From contig SCNT01000014.1 of the NCBI GenBank assembly GCA_005503165.1, positions 1 through 64,000 on the forward strand: a DNA stretch of 64,000 nt. The letters are read 5' to 3'. How positions within the stretch are numbered: position 1 is the stretch's first letter; each line of letters starts with the position of its first letter. This document shows positions 1 through 10,551 of this stretch, piece by piece. The DNA is from Sphingomonadaceae bacterium 3R27E2-A (lineage in GTDB: Bacteria > Pseudomonadota > Alphaproteobacteria > Sphingomonadales > Sphingomonadaceae). The position numbers were made by a program, and so were the translations under genes. The notes beneath the pieces are model-generated. The model saw only the letters and a program-made list of their open reading frames with translations. It was not told the DNA's origin and did no database searches.

Positions 1-142
1 GCAGGGGTGCGGGGGCTGGAGCGACCGCGACCGGGCGCGGCTGCTGTACCGGCGACGGGGTCGGCACCGCGGCGCAGCTCGCGATCGCCAGGGTCATCGG
101 CAGCGCCGTGCCATAGCGCCACCAGGCGCGTCTCTTGCTCAT
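1..142 (-). CDS. Putative lipoprotein, N-terminal part only
   Basis: The first 47 codons of a minus-strand gene run off the left edge of the window. The protein opens with MSKRRAWW, then a short hydrophobic stretch and an LAIASC lipobox-like motif, followed by a Pro/Ala/Val-rich stretch typical of a periplasmic linker. This looks like a lipoprotein or secreted protein signal; the function cannot be told from what is visible. Its ATG overlaps the TGA of the upstream nitroreductase (ATGA at 139-142), so the two genes are probably translationally coupled and this is the distal visible gene of the operon. Confidence 0.6.
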   Translation of the reverse strand, partial: MSKRRAWWRYGTALPMTLAIASCAAVPTPSPVQQPRPVAVAPAPAPL

Positions 143-837
143 CGGGAAAACCCCCGCCAGTCGATCACTTCGTCGAGGCCAACGCGCGGCACCGGCCATT
201 GGTTCACCGCCGCGGCTTCGTCGGCATAGCCGATCGCGAGCCCGGTGAAGAGGATCTGGTCGTCGCCCAGCCCCAGCGTCTGCCGGATCGTCTCGCCGTA
301 CATCGCCCAGCATTCCTGCGGGCAGCTGGCGAGGCCGTGCTCGACGAGCAGCAGCATCACCGACTGCAACCACATCCCCATGTCCGACCATTGCGGCGGC
401 CCCATGATCCGCGAGCAGTGGAGGAACAGCATCACGGGCGCGCCGAAGCCGGTATAATTGTGCATGAACTGGCCGAGTCGGCCCTTCTTGTCCTCGCGCG
501 GGATGCCGAGCGCGGCGTAGAGCCCCTCGCCGACGCCAAAGCGCCTTGTCTCCCACGGGTCGGTCAGCCCCTTGGGATAGATGTCATATTCCGGCTGGTA
601 ACCCTCGCGCCCCATCGCGATGCGCCCCGCGACGGCGTCCTTCACCGCCTGCCAGGGTTCGCCCGCCAGCACGACCGCCTGCCAAGGCTGGAGATTGCCC
701 CCCGACGGCGCGCGCTGCGCCGTGGCGAAAATCGTTTCGAGCAGCGCAGGATCGACCGGCCGGTCCGAAAAGGCGCGCACCGAGCGGCGCCTGTGGAGCG
801 CGTCGGTGACCGTGGTGGCGGTGTCAGTCGCTGGCAT
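139..837 (-). CDS. Nitroreductase family protein (FMN-dependent)
   Basis: 232 residues, the usual size for a nitroreductase-fold flavoprotein. The N-terminus has the family pattern RRSVRAFSDRPVD (about residues 18-30) and the FMN-contact motif RAPSGGNLQPW (42-52). The C-terminal part has the GL..G-type loop GLAIGYAD. Such enzymes reduce nitroaromatics, quinones or enones with NAD(P)H; the true substrate cannot be read from sequence. The start overlaps the end of the RDD gene by 14 nt and its stop overlaps the next gene, so it is embedded in the MoxR-type operon although its role there is unclear. Confidence 0.85.
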   Translation of the reverse strand: MPATDTATTVTDALHRRRSVRAFSDRPVDPALLETIFATAQRAPSGGNLQPWQAVVLAGEPWQAVKDAVAGRIAMGREGYQPEYDIYPKGLTDPWETRRFGVGEGLYAALGIPREDKKGRLGQFMHNYTGFGAPVMLFLHCSRIMGPPQWSDMGMWLQSVMLLLVEHGLASCPQECWAMYGETIRQTLGLGDDQILFTGLAIGYADEAAAVNQWPVPRVGLDEVIDWRGFSR

Positions 838-1693
838 ATTTATCCTCTCGCCGCTTGCCGAACAGCAATTTGCGTTCGAGCCGCGCCTTCAGTTGCCGGT
901 AATAGGACAGCAGGAAGACATCGTCCTCCTCCGCCACCGGTCGCCCGATCTTGGCGCGGATCGTGTCGGCCACCTCGCGCATGGCGCGCGGATCGCGGGC
1001 GCGCAAGACCCGCTCGAGCTCCTGCAGCTCGTAAATGCCGTACACCGCGAGCTCGTTTTCGCTGAATACCATCGTCGCGGCGCCGTCGGACTCGGCGGCG
1101 ATATCCTGGTCGAGCTTCGAGCGCTGCGCCATCACGACCCAGGTCCCGGCGATCAGGTCGCCCATCCGCATCCGGTCCTTGTTGAACAGCAGGAACAGGC
1201 TGAGGGTGAGCGACCAGAGGATGCCCGCCGCCACGGTCAGCCCCGATACGCGGTCCTCCCCCGCGCCGAACCCCAGCATCATCAGCGGCAGGAAGATTTC
1301 GAGCTCGCGGATCAGGTTGCGCGCGACCACCGCGTCGGCGGTCAGCCGCCCGCCGTCGCGCGCGACGACACGGATGCCCATCAGCCTTTTGCCCGGCGTC
1401 GCGGCGCGCTGCCCCAACTCGAAACCGATGAACCAGAAGGTGCGCAGGGAAAAGAAGCCGAGCAGCCAGATGCTCTGGAATATGTCCGACCGGCTCGAGT
1501 AGCCCAGCCAGCCGATCAGCAGGCTGAAGAGGATCAGCACGATCAGCATGATGCCGAGGTCGACGATCAGCGCGCCGAAGCGCAGCCCCGAACTCGCGAT
1601 CCTGAGCTCCAGGTCGACCCCCTCGGGGGTGATGAACTGGCGCAGCTTGCCCTGCCGCGCCAGCCGCTCGCGCGCGTTGGTCGCGGCGCTCAT
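824..1693 (-). CDS. RDD family membrane protein
   Basis: 289 residues. The RDD domain occupies roughly residues 25-190. It begins with the conserved arginine region (GLRFGALIVDLGIMLIV), then a second hydrophobic block around 70-90, the ATPGKRLMGIRVV motif typical of RDD proteins near 98-110, and a third hydrophobic block near 150-170 followed by RMRMGDLIAGTWVV. The C-terminal third is soluble and charged. The molecular function of RDD proteins is mostly unknown. The ATG overlaps the SpoIIM-family stop by 4 nt (ATGA), consistent with one operon with MoxR and DUF58. Confidence 0.85.
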   Translation of the reverse strand: MSAATNARERLARQGKLRQFITPEGVDLELRIASSGLRFGALIVDLGIMLIVLILFSLLIGWLGYSSRSDIFQSIWLLGFFSLRTFWFIGFELGQRAATPGKRLMGIRVVARDGGRLTADAVVARNLIRELEIFLPLMMLGFGAGEDRVSGLTVAAGILWSLTLSLFLLFNKDRMRMGDLIAGTWVVMAQRSKLDQDIAAESDGAATMVFSENELAVYGIYELQELERVLRARDPRAMREVADTIRAKIGRPVAEEDDVFLLSYYRQLKARLERKLLFGKRREDKYASD

Positions 1694-2733
1694 GCGGCCT
1701 CCTCGCGTCGCGGCAGGTAATAATAGGCGAGCCAGAAGAGCAGCATCGCGGTGCCGATCGCATAGCGCGTCACCGTGTCGGTGATCAGCTGGCGCCCGAA
1801 CCCTTCGAGCAGCCCGGCGATCAGCAGCATGATGATCACGCCGACCATGACCTTGCCCGCGGTGCGCCCCGCATCCGACGCCGCCTGCATCCGGCTGCGC
1901 GCGCCGGGAAAGACCACCGCCGCGCCGATGCGCAGCCCCGCCGCGCCCGACAACGCGGCGGCGAACAGCTCGGTGGTGCCGTGGATGAACAGCCAGCCGG
2001 CGAAATCATAACCCAGCCCCTTCGACGTGAAGACCGCGACCATCGCCCCGATGTTGATGCCCTGATAGAATTCCAGCATCATCGTCGGGATACCGAAGGC
2101 AAAGCCCAGCGCGAAGGACATGATCGACACGCCGCTGTTGTGCGTGAACAGGAAGGAGGCGAAGACGTGCAGCGCGCCGCCGTCCTCGTCTGCCGCCGCC
2201 TTGCCGTGGCCCATCGTCGATTGCAGGAACTCGACCGTCGCGCGCGGCTCGCGCCCGCCTGCCATGCTTTCGTCGACGAAGCTGTAATACCATTGCGGAT
2301 CGCTCGTCACGAGCGACCAGCTGGTCACCGCGCCGAGGATGATGATAGCCACGATGATGATGGTTTCTTTCCACACCGCCTGCACCGCCAGCGGCCAGTC
2401 GCGCGCGAAGAAGCGCGCCAGCCGGTCGAGCCGCGACTGGCGCACGCCATAGATCAGGAAATAGCCGCGCATCGACAGCGCCTCGAGATGATCGAGCAGC
2501 GCCTTGTCGAGGCTGGTCGCGCGCGCGATCGACAGCGACGACAGGGTGGCGCGGTAGAGCACCGGCAACTGGAGCAGTTCCTCGCTCGACAGCCCCTTGG
2601 CGCCCTTCTTCTCGAGGCGCGTCAGCAGCGCGTCGAAGGCGATCCAGTCGGCCTCGCGCTCGGCGCGGAAACGCACGGTCGAGAAGGTGGGCGCGTCGAT
2701 CGCGGCGGCGGCGGGGAGCGTCGGTACGATCAC
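1690..2733 (-). CDS. Stage II sporulation protein M (SpoIIM) family membrane protein
   Basis: 347 residues, GTG start. A soluble N-terminal part contains helices rich in Leu/Glu (about residues 20-110). Several hydrophobic segments follow: an Ile-rich one (IIIVAIIILGAV) around 125, and the SpoIIM-like segment FTHNSGVSIMSFALGFAFG around 200-220 followed by a Gly-rich stretch. This is a non-sporulating organism, so the name reflects family membership only. The GTG overlaps the DUF58 stop (GTGA), and GAGGG lies 7 nt upstream as ribosome binding site. SpoIIM-type genes next to MoxR, DUF58 and RDD genes are a recurrent proteobacterial arrangement. Confidence 0.82.
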   Translation of the reverse strand: MIVPTLPAAAAIDAPTFSTVRFRAEREADWIAFDALLTRLEKKGAKGLSSEELLQLPVLYRATLSSLSIARATSLDKALLDHLEALSMRGYFLIYGVRQSRLDRLARFFARDWPLAVQAVWKETIIIVAIIILGAVTSWSLVTSDPQWYYSFVDESMAGGREPRATVEFLQSTMGHGKAAADEDGGALHVFASFLFTHNSGVSIMSFALGFAFGIPTMMLEFYQGINIGAMVAVFTSKGLGYDFAGWLFIHGTTELFAAALSGAAGLRIGAAVVFPGARSRMQAASDAGRTAGKVMVGVIIMLLIAGLLEGFGRQLITDTVTRYAIGTAMLLFWLAYYYLPRREEAA

Positions 2734-4042
2734 AGGCTGCCCTCGCGCTTGATGCCCAGATAGGCGTCGATCACCCCGCCCGCCATCGCGTCGGCGGGGA
2801 CCTCGAGCACGTCGGCGCCCAGCCGCTGCAGCCGCGCGATCACCAGCTGGCGGTCGCGCAGCATCGCTGCGGCGACATTGGATCGCGTGACGTCGGCGGC
2901 GCTTTCGGGGCGGCGCTTCTCCTCGCTCTCGAGCTCCTCGTCCTTGAGCACGACGAACAGCAGCCGGTGCTTCCTCACCAGCCGTCCGGCGGCGCGGATC
3001 ATCAGATCGGCGCTCGTCGCGTCGGTGAATTCGGTGAACAGGATGATCAGCGACCGGCGGTTGAGCTGCGCCGACAAGGTCGTCAGCGCCAGCGTGAAAT
3101 TGCTCTCGACCGGCGCATAGTCGATCAGGCTCGCCGCACGCTGGAGCGCCGGGAAATCCTGCGTGTGCATATAGGCCGGCGTCATCGCCTGCGGTTTCGC
3201 GGCGAAGGAGAAGAGGCTGATCCGATCGTTCATCTTCAGCCCGACATAGGCGAGCAGCAGCGCCGCCGACACCGCGCGGTCGACGCGCGGCATGCCGCCC
3301 ACCGGCTCGGCCATCGTCCGCCCGCCGTCGATCGCCAGCACGACGCGATTGTCGCGCTCGACGCGATATTCCTTGGCGAGCAGTTTCACATGCCGCGCGG
3401 TCGCGTTCCAGTCGATCGCGCGCCGGTCCATGCCCGGCTGATATTCGGCGAGCGCTTCATATTCGGCGCCCTCGCCGCGGATGCGCTGCTGACGGAGGCC
3501 GAACCAGCTGTTGCGCTGGAACAATCGGCTGCCCTCCTCGGTCACCGCGCGCAGGCTGGGGAGGACCGCGATGCTGCCGTCGAGAGCGAATTTGCGCTGC
3601 TTCCATACCAGCCCGAGCGGCCCGCGCCAGCGGATCCACGCTGTGTCGATCGAGGCCTTGCCGCGCCGGCTTGCGGAGAGCGGCACGATGCGGGTCAGCG
3701 GCCCGCCCTCGGCGGCGCGCATTTCGTCGGTGATCCTCCCCCCGATCGACAGCCTCTCATCGACCGCCAGCGCGACCTCGGCGCGCCGCGGCACCCCGCG
3801 CGGACTCGTCGCGGTCAGCTTGAGGTCGAACGGATCGCCGACCCCGACCTGGTGCGGATATTTCGCGTCGAGCGTCAGATGGCGCGGATGCGCGCCCGCG
3901 AGCGCGTCGATCAGCAGGCAGGCGACCAGGAAAGCGATCCAGCCGGGCGCGAACAGCCACAGCTCGGGCCGGATCAGCCCGAGCAGCAGCGCGGCCGGCG
4001 CCCCCGCCAGCAGCAGAAGGATCGCCCGCCGGGTCGGGTAGA

Positions 4043-4046
<4 letters not shown>
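2730..4046 (-). CDS. DUF58 domain-containing protein (vWA-like partner of MoxR)
   Basis: 438 residues from a TTG start whose bases overlap the MoxR stop (TTGA at 4043-4046). The longer upstream reading frame is rejected because it lies antisense-like within MoxR and has no family character. Two hydrophobic segments lie at about residues 8-50. The DUF58 hallmark [17 protein letters not shown] is at about 201-217. A vWA-like stretch, [11 protein letters not shown], replaces the DxSxS metal site with DGGRTM, as is common in DUF58 proteins. Members are thought to act with MoxR AAA+ ATPases at the cell envelope; the target here is unknown. Confidence 0.88.
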
Positions 4047-5021
<975 letters not shown>

Positions 5022-5032
<11 letters not shown>

Positions 5033-6260
5033 GGATTAAGTCCTTCCTGATGTCGTGCAGCGCCTGCGCGTCTGCGAGGAATTCATGCTTGTTGCGGGCG
5101 AGCGGCAAGCGCCGCGCGAGCGAGGAAAACAGGTCGCCGCCCGGCGGCAGATGCCGGTCGATCCACGCGTCGGTCGCCGCGGCGTCGAGCCCCGCGGGGG
5201 CGTGCAGCCGCCGCGCGATCGCGGCGCGCAGGCTCGCGACATAGCTGTCGGCGCCCTCCAGCTCGCGGTCGGCCTGTTTGATCAGGTCGGCGCTGTTCGC
5301 GATCAGCGCGGCCTTCGACACGGCGATCGCGCGCCCGGGCTTCTGCGCGGGGCCGAAGCGTGCCCAGGCCTGCCACAGCGCGAAGAGCCCTGCCGCGATC
5401 AGGCACAGGGTGATGCCGATGAACGGCGGCACGAAGGCGAAGCGCAGCAGCGATCGCCCGCCGCCGAGCCCGTTCAAGGTCACGTCGAACGCGATGCTGT
5501 CGGCGTCGGCGTCCTCGGCGATGCCGTCGATCAGCATCGCGGCGCCGCGCGCTCCGTCGCGGCTGGCAAAGGCGAAATTGTTGATGAGGTCGGGATCGGC
5601 GAGGATATAGATGTCCTGCTCGCGCGCCCGCGCGAGCACCGCGCCGCCGTCCGGCGCAGCGGCCAGCGTCTCGATCGCTTCGCCCGAAACCGTCTGGACG
5701 CCCGCAGGCAGCGACAGCCCGACCTGACGCCCTGCGATCCACGCCGGGGCCTCTGCCGCCTGGCCCTTCGACGTTCCGATCTCGACTTTGCCAAAAGGGG
5801 CCTCGGGCAACAGCTTCGACGGCGGCGCGAGCGGAAAGCCGGTGCTGACCCAGCCGGGCTTGGTGTCGCTGCCCGGGATGCGCATCGCCTGCCATTTCGG
5901 CAGCACGATGAGCACCGGGGCGCCCCCGGCGCTTGCCAGCAGTTCGGCGATTTCCTCAGCGCGCGTGTCGTGCTTCGGGGTCAGAACGATCAGCGGCTGA
6001 TAATCGTCATAGCTATAGGTCTGGACGCTGCGGCGGATGTCGACCGTCGCCCCCGCGCGCTCGGCCAGGTCGACGATCGCGGCATAGCCCGGCGCGGCCT
6101 TCGACAGGGCATGGCCCTGGCCGTCCTTGCCGCTGCTGAGCTGCGGGCCGAGCGCGATCAACGCCCACAGCGCGATGAAAGCGATGATGCCGATCACGAC
6201 CACAGCGGCGATCAGCCGCGGGTTGAAGGCGCTTTCGCCGCTCGCGGTCTCGCCGCTCAT
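5022..6260 (-). CDS. DUF4350 domain-containing membrane protein
   Basis: 412 residues from the ATG overlapping the DUF4129 stop (ATGA at 6257-6260). A much longer open frame continues upstream only because of GC bias. An N-terminal membrane helix lies at about residues 16-38, followed by a periplasmic domain of the DUF4350 type ([18 protein letters not shown], then [12 protein letters not shown]). A second membrane helix lies near 275-297, with a helical cytoplasmic tail. DUF4350 proteins accompany MoxR/DUF58/DUF4129 genes in many bacteria. Specific function unknown. Confidence 0.8.
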
Positions 6261-6961
6261 GCGCGCGCCCAATTTTTCGGCACGGTCATCTCGGCATAGG
6301 CGGCACGGCACTGTTGCCAGGCGCCGGCGTCGATCGCGCGGCCGCCGAACAGGCTGATTTCGACCGCGCGCGCGATGCGGCTGAACGCCTCGCGCGCGAC
6401 CGCGGGCAGGTCGGTCGCACCCGCCAGCTCGCGCGACGTCATCGCGGGCTTGACCAGCCCGGGCCGGCGGCCCTCGATATCCTCGACGCTGCGATAGAGC
6501 AGCAGGTGCGCCGCTTCGGCGAAGCGCCCCGCCGCCGCCAGCGCATCGGCCTCGGCGAGCAGCGCGCGCGCCGCGCCGGCCTCGGCCTGCCCGACCAGCT
6601 CCGCCTCGTCCGCCGCGCCGCGCTTGCGGCGCAGGCGCAGGTCGTCGACCCAGCTCGCGAAGGCGGGGACGAACAGATAGAGCAGCAACAGCACCAGCGC
6701 GATGCCGACGACCCACAGCAGGGGCTGCGCCGCGGGGGCGAGGAATTCGAACAGGCGGCCGATCGCCCGGCCGATCGCCTGCAACCATTCCGGGGTTTCG
6801 GGCTGCGGCGGCGGGGGCGGGAAGGCGGTCTGGATCGTGTCGCCCGCCATCGTCTGGACATAGCCGGGATCGACGAGTTCGGGATCGACCAGCCAGCCCT
6901 CGCTGCCTTCGCGGGGCGTTTCGGCGGCGGCCGACGCCTGGGCGATCCACAGCGATATCAT
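6257..6961 (-). CDS. DUF4129 domain-containing membrane protein
   Basis: 234 residues. The N-terminal region contains a Pro-rich stretch (about residues 48-57) and one clear membrane helix (81-101, LLWVVGIALVLLLLYLFVPA). The C-terminal cytoplasmic DUF4129 domain is helical and includes FAEAAHLLLYRSVEDIEGR and a TSRELA motif. It is the first gene of the minus-strand operon, so the promoter should lie in 6962-7125, shared with the divergent E1 gene. The distal DUF4129 genes of such operons sometimes carry transglutaminase partners; none is seen here. Confidence 0.78.
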   Translation of the reverse strand: MISLWIAQASAAAETPREGSEGWLVDPELVDPGYVQTMAGDTIQTAFPPPPPQPETPEWLQAIGRAIGRLFEFLAPAAQPLLWVVGIALVLLLLYLFVPAFASWVDDLRLRRKRGAADEAELVGQAEAGAARALLAEADALAAAGRFAEAAHLLLYRSVEDIEGRRPGLVKPAMTSRELAGATDLPAVAREAFSRIARAVEISLFGGRAIDAGAWQQCRAAYAEMTVPKNWARA

Positions 6962-7125
6962 GTTGAAAAACTGGCCCAGCCCCGGATCGTCATCGCCGTT
7001 GGTGGTAGCGCGCCCGGCGGCGCAATGGCAAGAGATGCTTGCATGCGCCGACGCGCCATAATAGCGCGCCGCGGCGGGCGGGCCGATGGTTGCGCCTGCA
7101 ACAAAGAGACGATGGGAGACACGGC

Positions 7126-9327
7126 GTGGACGCGGCTCAGGCGGTACATGAAAAATTCCTCGCCGCGCTGGCGGACGGGCCGCTGCCCGACCGCGCCGAC
7201 GCGCCCGATCCCGCGCTCATCGGCCTGTCGCGCGCCGCGGCGACCGACATCTTCCTGTCGCAGCTCACCAGCCGCCAGATGGACCGGCTGTCGCGCCATC
7301 TGCAGGCGCGCGGCGAGGGTTTCTACACCATCGGTTCGTCGGGGCATGAGGGCAATGCCGCGGTCGCCGCGGCGCTGCGCGTTACCGACATGGCCTTCCT
7401 CCATTACCGGTCGAACGCTTTCCAGCTTCACCGCGCGCGCCAATTGCCCGGCGGCACCCCGACGTGGGACATGCTGCTGAGCTTCGCGGCCTCATCCGAG
7501 GATCCGATCTCGGGTGGCCGGCACAAGGTGATCGGCTCGAAACCGCTCGCCATCCCGCCGCAGACCTCGACGATCGCCTCGCACTTGCCGAAAGCGGTGG
7601 GCGCTGCCTTCTCGATCGGTATTGCGCGCCGCAACGGCATGAAGGGCCTGCCGCTGCCCGAAGACGCGGTGGTGCTCACCAGCTTCGGCGACGCCTCGGC
7701 GAATCATTCGACCGCGCAGGGCGCGTTCAACACCGCGGGATGGGCGGCGTTCCAGGGCTCGCCGATGCCGCTCGTCTTCCTCTGCGAGGACAATGGCATC
7801 GGCATCTCGACGCGCACCCCGACGGGCTGGATCGAGGCGCAATTCCGACACCGCGCCGGTCTCCATTATATCCAGTGCGACGGCACCGATCTCGCTTCGG
7901 CCTATGCCGGGGCAAAGGAAGCCGCCGATTACGCCCGACGCACGCGCAAACCCGTCTTCCTCCACATGGCGACGGTGCGCCTCTACGGCCACGCGGGTTC
8001 GGACGTACAGGGCGCCTATCTTCCCAAGGCGCTGATCGAATCCGACGAAGCGCGCGACCCCTTGCTCAGGGGGGCGGCGCTGATGGCCGAGCAGGGCTGG
8101 ATGACCCCCGCTGAAATCGCCGAAACCTATGAGGAAATCGGCGCCACCCTCGCGCGGCAGGCCGAAGCGGCGATCCAGCGGCCCAAGATCACGACCCCAG
8201 CGGGCGTGATGGAAAGTCTGATCCCGCCGAAGCGCGAGGCGGTGCGCGCCAACACCCCCTCGTCCGAGGATCGCCAGGCGATGTTCGGCAGCGACGCGGG
8301 CCAGATGGACAAGCCCCAGCATATGGCGCGGCTCCTCTCCTGGGCGCTCGCCGACCTGATGCTCGCGCACCGGGAAATCGCTGTGATGGGCGAGGATGTC
8401 GGGCCGAAGGGCGGGGTCTATAACGTCACCGCCAAGCTCCACCAGCGCTTCGGCTCGTCGCGCGTGATCAACACATTGCTCGACGAGCAGGCGATCCTCG
8501 GGCTCGCGATCGGCATGGCGCATAACGGTTTCGTGCCGATGCCCGAGATCCAGTTCCTCGCTTATGTCCACAATGCCGAGGACCAGATCCGCGGCGAGGC
8601 GGCGACCTTGAGCTTCTTCTCGAACGGTCAATATACCAACCCGATGGTGATCCGCATCGCGGGGCTCGGTTACCAGAAGGGCTTCGGCGGTCATTTCCAT
8701 AACGACAACAGCCTTGCGGTGTTTCGCGACATTCCGGGCGTCATCCTCGCGGTCCCGTCGAACGGCCGCGATGCCGTCGCGATGCTGCGCGAATGCGTCC
8801 GCCTCGCGCGCGAGGAGCAGCGTGTGGTCGTCTTCGTGGAACCGATCGCGCTCTACATGACGCGCGACCTCCACGAGGAAGGCGACGGCCTGTGGACCAG
8901 CATCTATGAGGCGCCGGGCGAAGGCGCGCCGATCGGCTTCGGCGACGTCGGCGTCCATGGCGACGGTGCCGACCTCGCGATCGTCACCTATGGCAACGGC
9001 TACTACCTCTCGCGCCAGGCCGAAAAATTGCTCGCCGCCGATGGCGTCAAGGCGCGCGTCATCGACCTGCGCTGGCTCGGCCCGGTCGATGAGGACAAGC
9101 TCGTCTTCGCGGTCGGCGACGCGCAGCGCATCCTGATCGTCGACGAATGCCGCATCACCGGCTCGCAGAGCGAGGCGCTGATGGCGACCTTTGTCGAGCG
9201 CACGCCCGACAAGAAATTGAAACGGATCGCCGCCGACGACAGCTTCATCCCGCTCGCGCGGGCCGCGACGCTGACGCTACCGAGCCGCGACGGCATCTAC
9301 GCCGCCGCAAAGGAGCTGCTCGCATGA
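7126..9327 (+). CDS. Fused alpha-beta 2-oxoacid dehydrogenase E1-type thiamine-diphosphate enzyme
   Basis: 733 residues from GTG 7126, chosen because GGGAGA sits 7 nt upstream; an in-frame ATG at 7039 lacks such a site. The N-terminal half is E1-alpha-like, with a ThDP/Mg motif GDAS (188-191) followed about 30 residues later by CEDNGIGIS. The C-terminal half from about residue 398 is E1-beta-like (MGEDVGPKGGVYNVT, then LLDEQAILGLAIGMA, and the FGGHFHNDNS loop). It should decarboxylate a 2-oxoacid onto thiamine diphosphate. No E2 or E3 gene is nearby; instead its stop overlaps the start of a FabD-like gene. Substrate unknown. Confidence 0.88.
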   Translation: MDAAQAVHEKFLAALADGPLPDRADAPDPALIGLSRAAATDIFLSQLTSRQMDRLSRHLQARGEGFYTIGSSGHEGNAAVAAALRVTDMAFLHYRSNAFQLHRARQLPGGTPTWDMLLSFAASSEDPISGGRHKVIGSKPLAIPPQTSTIASHLPKAVGAAFSIGIARRNGMKGLPLPEDAVVLTSFGDASANHSTAQGAFNTAGWAAFQGSPMPLVFLCEDNGIGISTRTPTGWIEAQFRHRAGLHYIQCDGTDLASAYAGAKEAADYARRTRKPVFLHMATVRLYGHAGSDVQGAYLPKALIESDEARDPLLRGAALMAEQGWMTPAEIAETYEEIGATLARQAEAAIQRPKITTPAGVMESLIPPKREAVRANTPSSEDRQAMFGSDAGQMDKPQHMARLLSWALADLMLAHREIAVMGEDVGPKGGVYNVTAKLHQRFGSSRVINTLLDEQAILGLAIGMAHNGFVPMPEIQFLAYVHNAEDQIRGEAATLSFFSNGQYTNPMVIRIAGLGYQKGFGGHFHNDNSLAVFRDIPGVILAVPSNGRDAVAMLRECVRLAREEQRVVVFVEPIALYMTRDLHEEGDGLWTSIYEAPGEGAPIGFGDVGVHGDGADLAIVTYGNGYYLSRQAEKLLAADGVKARVIDLRWLGPVDEDKLVFAVGDAQRILIVDECRITGSQSEALMATFVERTPDKKLKRIAADDSFIPLARAATLTLPSRDGIYAAAKELLA

Positions 9328-10370
9328 GCGCGCGCAAGACCGCGCTCGTCGTAGCCCCCGGCCGCGGCACCTATGGCAAAGGCGAACTCGGCAGCATCGC
9401 GCGGCTGCACGGCGCGCGCTTCGCCGACCGCATCGCCAACTTCGACGCCCAGCGCGTGGCGCGCGGGCAGCCGACGGTCACCGAACTCGACGGTGCCGAC
9501 CGCTTCAGCGTCGCTATGCACATGCGCGGCGACGTCGCGGCGCCGCTCATCTACGCCGCAACCGCGCTCGACTGGCTCAGCATCGACCGTGAGAAATATG
9601 ACGTCGCGGCGGTCGCTGGCAATTCGATGGGCTGGTACAGCGCGCTCGCCCTGGGCGGTGCGGTTTCGGTCGAGGACGGCTTCCGCATCTCGAACGCGAT
9701 GGGGCTCAACAGCCAGACGCACGGCCCCGGCGGGCAGATCCTGCTACAGGTCGTCGACGAGGACTGGCGCCCGATCGCGGGCCTGCGCGACGCATTGCTC
9801 GACCTCGTCGCGACGATCGCCGCGCGCCCCGGCCACGATCTCGCGCTTTCGATCGACCTCGCAGGCATGCTCGTTCTCGCCGGCAATGAGGAAGGCCTCG
9901 CCGCGCTCCTCGCCGAAGCCCCGCCGATCCCCGGTCGCGACCCCTTGCGCCTCGCGGGTCATGGCCCCTTCCACACCCCGCTGATGTCCGGCAGCTCCGA
10001 CAAGGCGAAGGCCGAGATCCCCGCCTCGCTGTTCCGCGCTCCTGCCATCCCGATGGTCGATGGGCGCGGCCATATCTGGCGCCGCTTCTCTTCCGATCCC
10101 TCAGCGGTGTGGGATTACACCTTCGGCCACCAGATCCTCGCGCCTTACGACTTCGCGCTTTCGGTGCAGGTCGCGGTCAAGGAATTCGCCCCCGATGTGA
10201 TCATCCTGCCCGGCCCCGGCGACACGCTAGGCGGCGCGATCGCGCAGTCGCTGATCGGCATCGAATGGCAGGGTATCGCCGGCAAGGCCGATTTCATGGC
10301 GCGGCAGGCGTCGGACCCGGTCCTGCTCTCGATGGGCCGCGCCGAACAGCGCGCGCTGGTGACCGCCTAG
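9324..10370 (+). CDS. FabD-like ACP S-malonyltransferase family protein
   Basis: 348 residues, starting at the ATG that overlaps the E1 stop (ATGA). The alpha/beta-hydrolase-type nucleophile motif is GNSMG with Ser101, matching the GHSxG of malonyl-CoA:ACP transacylases. The second catalytic residue is probably His217 in GPFHTPLM. The usual FPGQGSQ start is degenerate (APGRGTYG), so this is a divergent paralogue rather than the housekeeping FabD. Coupling to the E1 gene suggests an acyl-transfer step that uses or supplies the product of that enzyme, which is inference. Confidence 0.8.
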   Translation: MSARKTALVVAPGRGTYGKGELGSIARLHGARFADRIANFDAQRVARGQPTVTELDGADRFSVAMHMRGDVAAPLIYAATALDWLSIDREKYDVAAVAGNSMGWYSALALGGAVSVEDGFRISNAMGLNSQTHGPGGQILLQVVDEDWRPIAGLRDALLDLVATIAARPGHDLALSIDLAGMLVLAGNEEGLAALLAEAPPIPGRDPLRLAGHGPFHTPLMSGSSDKAKAEIPASLFRAPAIPMVDGRGHIWRRFSSDPSAVWDYTFGHQILAPYDFALSVQVAVKEFAPDVIILPGPGDTLGGAIAQSLIGIEWQGIAGKADFMARQASDPVLLSMGRAEQRALVTA

Positions 10371-10382
10371 TTCGGAACAGTT

Positions 10383-10413
10383 GGGGCCGGCGAAGGGGAC
10401 CCTCGCCGGCCCC
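10383..10413. terminator. Perfect 11-bp GC hairpin after the E1/FabD-like operon
   Basis: GGGGCCGGCGA at 10383-10393 pairs with TCGCCGGCCCC at 10403-10413 around a 9-nt loop. It lies 12 nt beyond the stop of the FabD-like gene and between convergent genes. There is no T-tract on either side, so termination may need Rho or it may only stabilise 3' ends. A weaker 7-bp hairpin follows at 10466-10493. Confidence 0.5.
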
Positions 10414-10551
10414 GCCGGTGGTTGGAGCGGCCTGGTGGGTGGCTCGGCCGCGCGATCGAACGGCAGCACCCCCGGGGACCAACTCAGGGGTGCGCGCCGT
10501 TCATTGTGTCTATAGGGCGCTTCGCGGTCCCGCGGTCGCCCGCGGCGGCGG

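Noticed and set aside
7089-7102. Short inverted repeat GTTGC-GCCT-GCAAC before the E1 gene as an operator
   Set aside because: Five-base arms are too short to support a claim in GC-rich DNA.
7039-7125. Upstream ATG of the fused E1 gene as true start
   Set aside because: The added 29 residues are Arg-rich with no family similarity, while GTG 7126 has a well-placed GGGAGA.
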